From Cytophagales bacterium Alg240-R148 (lineage in GTDB: Bacteria; Bacteroidota; Bacteroidia; Cytophagales; Cyclobacteriaceae), in NCBI GenBank assembly GCA_900537185.1, contig LS999827.1, positions 253,001 through 317,000 of the forward strand: a DNA stretch of 64,000 nt, read 5' to 3'. This document shows positions 31,638-39,378 of this stretch, one piece after another. Under the pieces are notes generated by a model. The model saw only the letters and a list, made by a program, of their open reading frames with translations. It was not told the origin of the DNA and made no database searches. Each line of letters starts with the position of its first letter. The stretch's first letter is position 1. The position numbers and the translations under genes were made by a program.

Positions 31638-31668
31638 TAAAGACTACAGCAGCAACAAAAAGGTTGCA
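31638..31668 (-). promoter_or_regulatory. ECF-type promoter before the permease at 31607
   Basis: TGCAACC (31662-31668), 17 bases, GTCTTTA (31638-31644) on the minus strand, then about 30 bases to the ATG. Same motif and spacing as the padR-permease promoter. Confidence 0.65.
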
Positions 31669-31717
31669 CGATGTACTCTATATTTATCAGTACCTTGCCA
31701 TACACACTACATGGCAT

Positions 31718-31744
31718 AAAAAAAGGGACTTCTTTTGAAGTCCC
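31718..31744 (-). terminator. Rho-independent terminator after the ABC ATPase gene
   Basis: On the minus strand GGGACTTC pairs with GAAGTCCC (8 bp, 4-base loop) and a run of seven T follows (31718-31724). It separates the adaptor-ATPase unit from the permeases downstream. Confidence 0.88.
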
Positions 31745-31778
31745 CTGGTCCTTATTTTGAGTTGTATATATCTTCTAA

Positions 31779-32468
31779 TTAAATATGGAATTGTTCTTTG
31801 ATATTCTCTGTAACAACTTTTCCATCAAATAAATTAATCACTCTATGTGCATAATTGGCATCATATGGGGAGTGTGTTACCATAATAATAGTGGTACCTT
31901 CCTCATTTAACTGAGCCAATAACTTCATTACTTCTTCTCCATTAGCTGAATCTAAATTACCAGTAGGCTCATCCGCCAATATAACTTTCGGCTTAGCCAC
32001 AATAGCTCTTGCAATGGCTACTCTTTGTTGCTGTCCACCAGACAACTGCTGAGGAAAGTGGTTCCTTCTGTGCATGATGTTCATTCTTTCCAATACTTCC
32101 TCTACCTTTTGCTTTCTTTCCGCTGAAGGCACTTTCAAGTACAACAATGGCAACTCAACATTTTCAAATACTGTCAATTCATCGATCAGGTTAAAACTCT
32201 GGAATACAAAACCAATGGATCCTTTTCTCAATTGTGCTCTTTGTCTTTCTGAGAAATTGGAAACTTCATGCTCCCCAAAATAATATTTACCATCCGATGG
32301 GTTATCCAATAAACCAAGGATGTTCAACAAGGTAGACTTACCGCATCCCGATGGGCCCATAATGGCTACAAATTCACCATCCTTAATTTCTAAGTTGATT
32401 TTGTTTAACGCTGTTGTTTCAACTTCTTCTGTTGTATACAGCTTTTGAAGGTTTTCTAGTTTTATCAT
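31779..32468 (-). CDS. ABC transporter ATP-binding protein, LolD/MacB type
   Basis: A 229-residue ATPase: Walker A GPSGCGKST (about 37-45), Q-loop FQSFNLIDELTVFENVELPL, signature LSGGQQQRVAIARAI, Walker B VILADEPTGNLD and the H-loop VTHSPYD. The EPTGNLDS pattern is typical of the MacB/LolD group that powers FtsX-type permeases. A longer frame begins with a TTG, but the ATG at 32466-32468 gives the family-typical start MIKLENLQKLY. It follows an HlyD-type adaptor gene by about 60 bases; the two probably form one sigma-54-dependent unit. Confidence 0.93.
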   Translation of the reverse strand: MIKLENLQKLYTTEEVETTALNKINLEIKDGEFVAIMGPSGCGKSTLLNILGLLDNPSDGKYYFGEHEVSNFSERQRAQLRKGSIGFVFQSFNLIDELTVFENVELPLLYLKVPSAERKQKVEEVLERMNIMHRRNHFPQQLSGGQQQRVAIARAIVAKPKVILADEPTGNLDSANGEEVMKLLAQLNEEGTTIIMVTHSPYDANYAHRVINLFDGKVVTENIKEQFHI

Positions 32469-32527
32469 GATCGTATTTATTGAGTTCAAGTTATTTTACT
32501 TATTTTTTTATTAAAAGGTTGTGTTTT

Positions 32528-33775
32528 TTACCAGACAAGCACTTCGTTGTCTCCAAAATGCTCGTAAGAAGACGTTATTACTCTATCCCCAGGAACAAGT
32601 CCCTCCAATATTTCATAATTCTCAGTATTTTTCCTGCCCAGCTTGATGTCTCTTCGAATCGCTTTGTTTCCGTTGCCATCCAAAACAAAAACCCAATTGC
32701 CACCGGTGTCTTTGAAAAAGCCACCCACAGGCAACAACTTTTCTTCTGAAGACTGCCCGAGTTCAATTCTCAAGCGCATGGACTGCCCCCTTCTAATACC
32801 AGAAGGTGTTTCTCCATCAAACTGCATGTCTACCTCAAAACGCCCGTTGTTAATAGTTGGATAAATATAAGTTATGATCAACTTATAGGTTTGTCCATTG
32901 AACTTGGTAGTTGCATGCAAACCTTTGGATATTCTTGGAAGGTAAAGTTCGTCTATTGGCACCCTTACTTTGTAACTGCCTATAATGTCTACTTGCCCTA
33001 AACGCTCGCCCATTCTTACGGCTTGCCCTTCTTCTAATTGAGGCGTAGAAAGCTGCCCGTCAAATGGCGATCTAACAATTAAATTATCCAGTATTTTGGC
33101 CACTCCATCTAAGTTTTGAAGCATGTTTCTTTCCGATGCATTCAATTGGCGCAATTGTAATATTCTTGCAGTTGAATCACTTTTATAAGAAGCGTAGGTA
33201 AACTCCTTCCGTTTCATATTGTATTTATAATCTGCCTGAACCCGTTCCCATTCTTCTTTGGAGATTAAATTTTTTGCAAACAATTCTTTATAACGCACAT
33301 ATTTTGGGCCTATGATTTGTATTTGCTGATCAATTTGGGCCAGCTGGGCCTTTTGATTTAAATCATTTTGATCTAAGTTTAAGCGGGTTTGTCGAATTCT
33401 ATTAATTTGTTCATTCAATGAATTCTCCTGCCCCAACACATTCAATCTTAAATTGGCGTTTTCAAGTTCCAGAATGGGATCTCCCTTTTTAACCATCGCA
33501 CCACTTTCTAAGATTACCCTCTTTATGTTTCCACCTTCAACGGCATCCAAATAAACAGTTCTACTAGGCACTACATTTCCCGCCTGTGGAATGAACTCTT
33601 GAAAAACCCCGTGTTTCACGGTTGAGATTGTAATTTTTTCTGGGTCTACTTTTAGTTTAGACCTCCTGTCAGCAAAAAACAATTGAAACACAATCAATCC
33701 CAAAACGGCTACTCCTCCGCCTATTGAAAGTAGTTTCTTGACTGTCCACTTCTTCTTTTTAATTACTTTATCCAT
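32528..33775 (-). CDS. HlyD/MacA-type periplasmic adaptor protein
   Basis: A 415-residue membrane-fusion protein. One N-terminal helix (KLLSIGGGVAVLGLIVFQLFF), a lipoyl half (VYLDAVEGGNIKRVILESGAMVKKGDPILELEN), a helical hairpin (about 110-210), the second lipoyl half (VRSPFDGQL) and beta-barrel regions follow in order. It links the inner-membrane ABC complex to an outer-membrane channel. A frame nine residues longer would start at the predicted transcription start; the ATG at 33773-33775 is preferred. It lies divergent from the NtrC-type response regulator. Confidence 0.9.
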   Translation of the reverse strand: MDKVIKKKKWTVKKLLSIGGGVAVLGLIVFQLFFADRRSKLKVDPEKITISTVKHGVFQEFIPQAGNVVPSRTVYLDAVEGGNIKRVILESGAMVKKGDPILELENANLRLNVLGQENSLNEQINRIRQTRLNLDQNDLNQKAQLAQIDQQIQIIGPKYVRYKELFAKNLISKEEWERVQADYKYNMKRKEFTYASYKSDSTARILQLRQLNASERNMLQNLDGVAKILDNLIVRSPFDGQLSTPQLEEGQAVRMGERLGQVDIIGSYKVRVPIDELYLPRISKGLHATTKFNGQTYKLIITYIYPTINNGRFEVDMQFDGETPSGIRRGQSMRLRIELGQSSEEKLLPVGGFFKDTGGNWVFVLDGNGNKAIRRDIKLGRKNTENYEILEGLVPGDRVITSSYEHFGDNEVLVW

Positions 33776-33808
33776 TGAATTGCAGTTGTTAAAATACAAA
33801 CAGCTATA

Positions 33809-33824
33809 GCCAACTACTGTGCCA
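33809..33824 (-). promoter_or_regulatory. Sigma-54-type promoter of the adaptor-ATPase unit
   Basis: The minus strand reads TGGCACAGTAGTTGGC, matching TGGCACR-N4-TTGCW except for G instead of C at the last position of TTGC. It lies about 35 bases before the adaptor ATG, and the divergent gene encodes a sigma-54 activator. Confidence 0.6.
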
Positions 33825-33867
33825 ACAGTAAAAAACCGTAAAAAAGCCCTTTTTTGTAACTTTTACA

Positions 33868-33911
33868 GTTCGAAAGCGTTCAATCATGAACGACACTGTT
33901 CGAAATCGAAC
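33868..33911. promoter_or_regulatory. Phased upstream activating palindromes for the NtrC-type regulator
   Basis: Three 14-base elements occur: GTTCGAAAGCGTTC (33868-33881), GTTCAATCATGAAC (33878-33891) and GTTCGAAATCGAAC (33898-33911). The last two are perfect GTTC...GAAC inverted repeats. Starts are offset by 10 and 20 bases, i.e. on one helix face. They sit about 45-100 bases upstream of the sigma-54 promoter, as an enhancer should. Confidence 0.6.
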
Positions 33912-34000
33912 AATAATACCAATACAAATTCTTATATTGGAACGCTGTACAAACGGAACGGGGTCTAACAAAAATAGAACACAACCAACCATATACGCTC

Positions 34001-35377
34001 ATGGATGAAAAGAAAGGTAAAATACTAATTGTTGACGACAATGAAGACTTGCTAAAAGCAGCGCGTTTGTTTTTAAAAAGGCATTTTTTACAAATTGATG
34101 TTGAAAAAAATCCAGAGTCCATTCCAAACATTTTAAACAACGACAGATACGATGTCATTCTGTTGGACATGAATTTTACCAAGGATGTCAGCAGTGGCAA
34201 GGAGGGGTTCTATTGGTTGGAAAAAATATTGGAAATTGATTCTTCAGCCGTTGTCGTTATGATTACCGCCTATGGAGACGTACAAATGGCTGTAAAAACC
34301 ATCAAAAAAGGTGCTACCGATTTCGTAATCAAACCATGGGACAATGAAAAATTATTGGCCACTTTGTTTTCCGCCATGAAATTGAGAGAATCTCGCAATG
34401 AAGTTGCCCGTTTAAAAGAAAAACATTCTGACTCAGACCTCTCTGATAAATTTTCGGAAATAATTGGCCATTCCAGGGCCATGCAGCAAGTTTTTCAAAC
34501 CATAGAACGCGTGGCACAAACCGATGCCAATGTTCTCATTCTTGGCGAAAACGGAACAGGTAAGGAACTGATAGCAAGAGCAATACATGCCAATTCTCCT
34601 CGATCCAAAAAGAATTTTGTGAATGTTGACTTAGGCTCCATCAGTGAAACACTTTTTGAAAGTGAACTTTTTGGGCATAAAAAAGGCGCCTTTACCGATG
34701 CAAAAGAAGACCGAGCTGGTCGTTTCGAAATGGCGAGCCAAGGCACTTTGTTTCTTGATGAAATTGGCAACCTTTCTCTTCCTTTGCAGGCTAAATTGTT
34801 AACTGCCTTGCAAAGTAGAAAGGTGAGTCGGGTGGGTTCCAACAAAGAAATGGAAATTGACATAAGATTGGTTTGTGCGACCAATATGCCCATTTATGAA
34901 ATGGTTAAAGAAAACAGATTCAGACAGGATTTAGTATATAGAATCAACACCATTGAGTTGCACCTTCCTCCATTAAGAGAACGAATTGAAGACATTCCTT
35001 TATTGGCCGATCACTTCTTAAAAGTATATGCCGACAAATACGATAAAAACTTGGTGAAAATCAGTGATGCAACCCTCTCTAGATTACAAAAACACAGTTG
35101 GCCAGGCAATATTAGGGAGTTACAGCACGCGGTCGAAAGGGCTGTTATTTTATGCAATTCCAATGTTTTGCAACCAGAGGATTTCAACCTTTCCCAGCGC
35201 GCAACAGCCCAAAATGACGATGGGATGGTTTTAGAAAACTACAACCTGGACGAAGTAGAGCGCATCTTAATTCGAAAAGTTTTAAAAAAATACAACGGAA
35301 ACATTACCCAAGCCGCAGATGAACTTGGGCTTACCCGTTCTTCGCTTTACAGGAGGTTGGAAAAGCATGGCTTATAA
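34001..35377 (+). CDS. Sigma-54-dependent response regulator, NtrC type
   Basis: A 458-residue protein. Receiver domain (LIVDDNEDLL, phospho-acceptor in VILLDMNF, about 1-125); AAA+ domain (GENGTGKELIARAIH Walker A, GAFTDA sigma-54 contact loop, LFLDEIGN Walker B, about 150-380); Fis-type helix-turn-helix (NITQAADELGLTRSSLYRRLEKHG, to the C-terminus). It overlaps the sensor kinase gene by 11 bases and is divergent from the adaptor-ATPase unit, whose sigma-54 promoter and palindromes it should act on. GAFTGA is altered to GAFTDA, a common variant. Confidence 0.94.
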   Translation: MDEKKGKILIVDDNEDLLKAARLFLKRHFLQIDVEKNPESIPNILNNDRYDVILLDMNFTKDVSSGKEGFYWLEKILEIDSSAVVVMITAYGDVQMAVKTIKKGATDFVIKPWDNEKLLATLFSAMKLRESRNEVARLKEKHSDSDLSDKFSEIIGHSRAMQQVFQTIERVAQTDANVLILGENGTGKELIARAIHANSPRSKKNFVNVDLGSISETLFESELFGHKKGAFTDAKEDRAGRFEMASQGTLFLDEIGNLSLPLQAKLLTALQSRKVSRVGSNKEMEIDIRLVCATNMPIYEMVKENRFRQDLVYRINTIELHLPPLRERIEDIPLLADHFLKVYADKYDKNLVKISDATLSRLQKHSWPGNIRELQHAVERAVILCNSNVLQPEDFNLSQRATAQNDDGMVLENYNLDEVERILIRKVLKKYNGNITQAADELGLTRSSLYRRLEKHGL

Positions 35378-36725
35378 AAACTTCAAAATACAGGTTTTAA
35401 TAAGAGTGGTGGCTTTAACGCTGGTTTTGCTAGTGGCTGTAACTTTTTTAACCCATCCCGACAAAGTAATAAGCGGTATAATATTCTTGGGTTTTGCTGC
35501 CTTTTTAGTAGCTGAACTGTATCGGTATATTTCCTATACCAACCGAAAATTAACTCGATTTTTAGAGTCCGTAAAATATTCGGATTTTCTTTCGGGTTTT
35601 AGCGTAGACAACCAACTTGGAAGCAGCTTTAAAGACTTGAACATCGCTTTCAACGACGTTATGGATGCCATTCGAAAAGCCAGGACTGAAAAAGCAGAGC
35701 ATTTGAGCTATTTAAACACAGTAGTTGAGCATGTAAGCACTGGTTTATTGGCCTATGACGTAGATGGAGAGGTGGTTTTGATTAATGAAGCGGCCAAGAG
35801 ATTCTTAAAAAAACCTGAATTGCACAACATAGACGAGCTAATAGAAAAACAGTCCCGTTTGTACAAAGCCATATTTGATACCCACCCAGGTAAAAACAAC
35901 CTGTTTGGCACCTCAGACCAGATACAATTGACCATTCACTCTACCACCTTGAAGTTAAGTGATAAAACCATCACACTAGTGGCCCTACAAAACATACAAT
36001 CAGAACTTCAGAAGAAAGAATTGGATGCTTGGCAAAACCTGACCAAGGTGCTCCGCCATGAGATAATGAATAGCATTACGCCAATTGCTTCTCTTACTTC
36101 GACCCTCCAGGTAATTTTGAATGAAGATTTAATAAAAAAAGAATCTCAATACATTTTAGAAGGCGAAACTGTAGAAGATATCAATGAAGGATTGGAGACC
36201 ATTGAGTCCAGAAGCAATGGCCTGATTAGATTCATTGATGCCTACCGAGAATATACGTCCATCCCCAAACCTAAATTCAAAACCATTGCGGTAGAAGCGT
36301 TAATAGAACACATTGCGAGTTTGATGAAAGCAGAACTCAAAGATCAAAACATAGAGTATTTGTCATTGGTAACGCCCAAAGAGTTACAAATCCAAGGCGA
36401 CGATGAACTACTAGAAATGGTGCTCATCAACCTTTTTAAAAATGGTATTCAGGCTACTGGAGGTTCGGAAAATCGAAAACTTACTGTTTTTGGGAAAAAA
36501 GTGGGACACATGACCTACATAGAAATTATAGATAACGGACAAGGCATTATACCCGAAGCCATCAATAAAATATTCATCCCTTTTTACACCACAAAAAAAG
36601 AAGGATCCGGAATAGGATTAAGTCTTTCCAGACAGATAATGCAATTGCACCATGGGAGTATTAATGTAGAAAGTGAACCTTCTCGTTTTACAAAATTTAC
36701 TTTGGGTTTTCCAAATACCCGTTAA
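35367..36725 (+). CDS. Sensor histidine kinase (NtrB/AtoS-like)
   Basis: A 452-residue kinase. Two membrane segments (about 12-29 and 33-50) with little between them, a HAMP-like/PAS region (about 90-210, YLNTVVEHVSTGLLAYDVDGEVVLIN), H-box LTKVLRHEIMNSITPI, N-box LINLFKNGIQA, and the G-boxes DNGQGI and GSGIGLSLSRQI. With almost no periplasmic loop it probably senses a membrane or cytoplasmic signal. The ATG at 35367 overlaps the regulator's end; a longer frame was rejected because it runs deep into that gene. Confidence 0.92.
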   Translation: MAYKNFKIQVLIRVVALTLVLLVAVTFLTHPDKVISGIIFLGFAAFLVAELYRYISYTNRKLTRFLESVKYSDFLSGFSVDNQLGSSFKDLNIAFNDVMDAIRKARTEKAEHLSYLNTVVEHVSTGLLAYDVDGEVVLINEAAKRFLKKPELHNIDELIEKQSRLYKAIFDTHPGKNNLFGTSDQIQLTIHSTTLKLSDKTITLVALQNIQSELQKKELDAWQNLTKVLRHEIMNSITPIASLTSTLQVILNEDLIKKESQYILEGETVEDINEGLETIESRSNGLIRFIDAYREYTSIPKPKFKTIAVEALIEHIASLMKAELKDQNIEYLSLVTPKELQIQGDDELLEMVLINLFKNGIQATGGSENRKLTVFGKKVGHMTYIEIIDNGQGIIPEAINKIFIPFYTTKKEGSGIGLSLSRQIMQLHHGSINVESEPSRFTKFTLGFPNTR

Positions 36726-37504
36726 CCGTCCACTAAAAACCTTTTTATAGACACCAGTGGGTGGGTGGTACTGTTTCCATCCCAAATACCGTCCGCATTC
36801 AAAAGTTCGATTTTCACAACACCGCTGGCATGGATAATATCGCTATCTTCCAGCACAATGCCTACATGGGTTATGGCTCCTGGCTCGCCAAAAAATGCAA
36901 GATCGCCTGGTAGTCGTTCTGAATAATGCACTGCATGGCCTTGAAGCTCTTGTTGGGAGGCATCCCTTGGCAAAGAGTACCCACATATTTTATACACCAT
37001 CTGAGAAAATCCCGAACAGTCAATCCCAAATGGGGAGCGCCCGCCCCATTGGTAGGGTGCACCCAAATACATTTTCGCTATTTTTTTAACAAATTCAAAC
37101 TCCCTCTTCTGACCAAGGCTTTTGGACTCTCCGTTAAAAGCCAGCTGCTCTTCCATTTTAAAAAGTTCGTTATTGGAAAGGGGTAAAATACTTCCTAAAA
37201 CTATGTGCAAAGGTTTCTTCTTATACAAAATACTGCTCACGAGCTCCAAAGACACTTTGTAGACAGACATATTTATTTGATCGAAATACTCCTCCGATAT
37301 AGGGTGGTGTTGTTTCGCATCAATCCAACCTACATACCCATCAAAGGCATTTTCTATGCACAACCATTTTCCGTTTTTAGATTTTTTGGTTATGCTGTAA
37401 TGGTCCCCGAACACCAGTTGAGTCACTTGTTCTGCAACATCTTTTGACTCTTTTCTCACGGGTACCACACTGAGCCTACAAACACCTCTTTCCAAAATTT
37501 TCAT
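36722..37504 (-). CDS. NlpC/P60 C40 peptidase with N-terminal SH3-like domains
   Basis: A 260-residue cell-wall hydrolase. The N-terminal part (about 1-60) is a bacterial SH3-like domain (GKWLCIENAFDGYVGWID). The C-terminal NlpC/P60 domain keeps the triad: Cys in GIDCSGFSQM, His in ITHVGIVLED and the polar His in IIHASG. It should cleave gamma-D-Glu-diaminopimelate bonds. No signal peptide is evident, as in many Bacteroidetes homologues, so a cytoplasmic recycling role is possible. It is the last gene of the tsaD operon and overlaps the kinase end by four bases. Confidence 0.9.
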   Translation of the reverse strand: MKILERGVCRLSVVPVRKESKDVAEQVTQLVFGDHYSITKKSKNGKWLCIENAFDGYVGWIDAKQHHPISEEYFDQINMSVYKVSLELVSSILYKKKPLHIVLGSILPLSNNELFKMEEQLAFNGESKSLGQKREFEFVKKIAKMYLGAPYQWGGRSPFGIDCSGFSQMVYKICGYSLPRDASQQELQGHAVHYSERLPGDLAFFGEPGAITHVGIVLEDSDIIHASGVVKIELLNADGIWDGNSTTHPLVSIKRFLVDG

Positions 37505-37507
37505 AGC

Positions 37508-37972
37508 TTAGTATTTCATTCTACTTAAATCTCTCTTGACATCTTTGTCTTTGATCGAGTTTCTTTTGTCATGAATCTTCTTCCCCTTAGATAAGGCAAT
37601 TTCTAACTTGGCAAAGCCCCGGGAAGTTATAAAAATTCTCAACGGTACTATGGTGAGCCCTTTCTCCGTACTTTTAGTTAAAAGTTTATTTAACTCCTTC
37701 TTATTTAAAAGCAGTTTCCTTTCTCTAACTGGGTCGTGGTTGTTGCTAGTACCCATGTCATATTGCGCAATATTAGCCCCCTTCAAGTACAATTCATTTT
37801 TATTGAAATAACAATAACCTTCCTGAAGGCTGGCCTTGCCTTGGCGAATGGACTTTATTTCTGTTCCCAGCAATACCATGCCACAGATGTATTTGTCTAT
37901 AAATTCAAATTCATAGCTGGCCTTCCTATTTTTAATATTAATGTTTGTAGATACTTTAGCCTTTGCGCTCAT
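37508..37972 (-). CDS. smpB: SsrA-binding protein SmpB
   Basis: A 154-residue partner of tmRNA in ribosome rescue. The core blocks ARKASYEFEF-like NRKASYEFEFIDKYICGMVLLGTE, KGANIAQYD, the RERKLLLNK segment and the C-terminal GKKIHDKRNSIKDKD are conserved; the last lies in the decoding-centre tail. It is three bases from the NlpC gene and six from the thioesterase gene. Confidence 0.96.
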   Translation of the reverse strand: MSAKAKVSTNINIKNRKASYEFEFIDKYICGMVLLGTEIKSIRQGKASLQEGYCYFNKNELYLKGANIAQYDMGTSNNHDPVRERKLLLNKKELNKLLTKSTEKGLTIVPLRIFITSRGFAKLEIALSKGKKIHDKRNSIKDKDVKRDLSRMKY

Positions 37973-37978
37973 CCCTTG

Positions 37979-38356
37979 TTATTCTAAAATCTTTTTCAAT
38001 TTTTCTAGGGGCAATATTTTTTGCCCGGTAATTCCTGTGGCCACCAATTTCCCTTCGACCGATGCTTCGTATTTACAAAGAAGTTCATTTCTTTCGAAAG
38101 ATACAATTTCAGCAACCACTCTTACTGTTTCGCCTACTTTTGCCGGCGCCCGGTGTTCAATGGTCAGTTGCGTTCCAATCCCCTCTTCGTTTTCCGTTTT
38201 GTGTTGCAGCACAAACCTTCTGCTGCACCACTCTATTTCTCTAGCCAAGGTAAATGTAGCACATACTTTGTGTACCACACCACCATCAAATTTAGCAATG
38301 TCCGACAAACTAACGACAAATTCGTGCTGAATGGTATCTCCAATTGAAACTTTCAT
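37979..38356 (-). CDS. Hotdog-fold thioesterase-like protein (FlK-like)
   Basis: A 125-residue hotdog protein. The HKVCATFTLAREIEWCSRR segment and the GIGTQLTIEHRAPAKVGETVRV strand resemble fluoroacetyl-CoA thioesterase FlK and related acyl-CoA binders. The catalytic set of FlK is only partly discernible, so activity is not certain. Two bases separate it from tsaD and six from smpB. Confidence 0.75.
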   Translation of the reverse strand: MKVSIGDTIQHEFVVSLSDIAKFDGGVVHKVCATFTLAREIEWCSRRFVLQHKTENEEGIGTQLTIEHRAPAKVGETVRVVAEIVSFERNELLCKYEASVEGKLVATGITGQKILPLEKLKKILE

Positions 38357-38358
38357 AT

Positions 38359-39363
38359 TTAAAACGGTAGCCTGGCTTCTGCCGAACTTTCTATATCCTC
38401 AAATATTTCCTTTTCATACAAAAAATGGGCAGCCATGGCAATCATAGCCGCATTATCGGTACAGTACTCAAAAGCAGGAACATAAACATTCCAACGGAAT
38501 TTTTCTTTGTGTGCTTCAAGTGCCGATCGCAACCCCGAATTGGCTGAAACTCCTCCAGCTATCGCAATTTCTTTAATTCCTGTCTGCTTGCTGGCTTTTT
38601 TTAATTTTTGCAGCAACATTTTAACCAATGTAAACTGGACACTGGCACAAATATCCTGTATGTTTTTTTCGATAAAATCTGGGTCTTTTGCTACCTCAGC
38701 TCTTAAAAAATATAGCACTGCTGTTTTTATGCCACTAAATGAATAAGAAAGACCAGGCATCTCAGACAATGGAAATTCAAACCGCTCCCCATCTCCATTT
38801 TGTGCATAACGATCCACCAAAGGGCCACCTGGGTAGGGCAATCCAAGCATTTTTGCGGTTTTATCAAATGCCTCCCCTACTGCATCGTCTTTAGTGGTAC
38901 CAATTACTTCCATCTCCAAAGGGCTATTTACCCGTACAATCTGGGTATGGCCTCCACTCACCGTTAGACATAAAAAAGGGAATGCTGGCCTCGGTTCTTC
39001 AATAAAATGGGCCAGAATATGGGCCTTCATATGGTGTACGCCAATTAAAGGGATGTCCAAAGCATAGGCCATAGACTTTGCAAATGAAGCGCCAACCAAT
39101 AGCGCTCCTAACAATCCCGGCCCTTTAGTATAGGCCACCGCAGACAGGTCCGATTTGTTCAAACCAGCTTGTTCTAATGCTTGGCTTACCACTGGCACTA
39201 TGTTTTGCTGGTGGGCTCTGGATGCCAGCTCCGGAACCACTCCTCCATAATTTTCATGCACAGATTGCGTTGCTACTATATTATTCAGTATTTTGCCCTT
39301 TCTTATGATAGAAGTGGATGTTTCGTCGCAAGACGACTCTATTGCTAAAATTATTGGATCCAT
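38359..39363 (-). CDS. tsaD: tRNA N6-adenosine threonylcarbamoyltransferase
   Basis: A 334-residue TsaD/Kae1 enzyme that completes the t6A modification at position 37 of ANN-decoding tRNAs. It begins ILAIESSCDETS, keeps the metal-binding histidines of HHMKAHILAHF and the SGGHTQ loop, and has GGVSANSGLR and CTDNAAMIA in the second lobe. It is the first of four tightly packed genes and is separated from the divergent TamB-like gene by only 15 bases, so their promoters must overlap the coding starts. Confidence 0.97.
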   Translation of the reverse strand: MDPIILAIESSCDETSTSIIRKGKILNNIVATQSVHENYGGVVPELASRAHQQNIVPVVSQALEQAGLNKSDLSAVAYTKGPGLLGALLVGASFAKSMAYALDIPLIGVHHMKAHILAHFIEEPRPAFPFLCLTVSGGHTQIVRVNSPLEMEVIGTTKDDAVGEAFDKTAKMLGLPYPGGPLVDRYAQNGDGERFEFPLSEMPGLSYSFSGIKTAVLYFLRAEVAKDPDFIEKNIQDICASVQFTLVKMLLQKLKKASKQTGIKEIAIAGGVSANSGLRSALEAHKEKFRWNVYVPAFEYCTDNAAMIAMAAHFLYEKEIFEDIESSAEARLPF

Positions 39364-39378
39364 AAACCACTATACAAT

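Noticed and set aside
31698-31715. GCCAT...ATGGC small hairpin beside the ATPase terminator
   Set aside because: Five base pairs with a nine-base loop; likely by chance.
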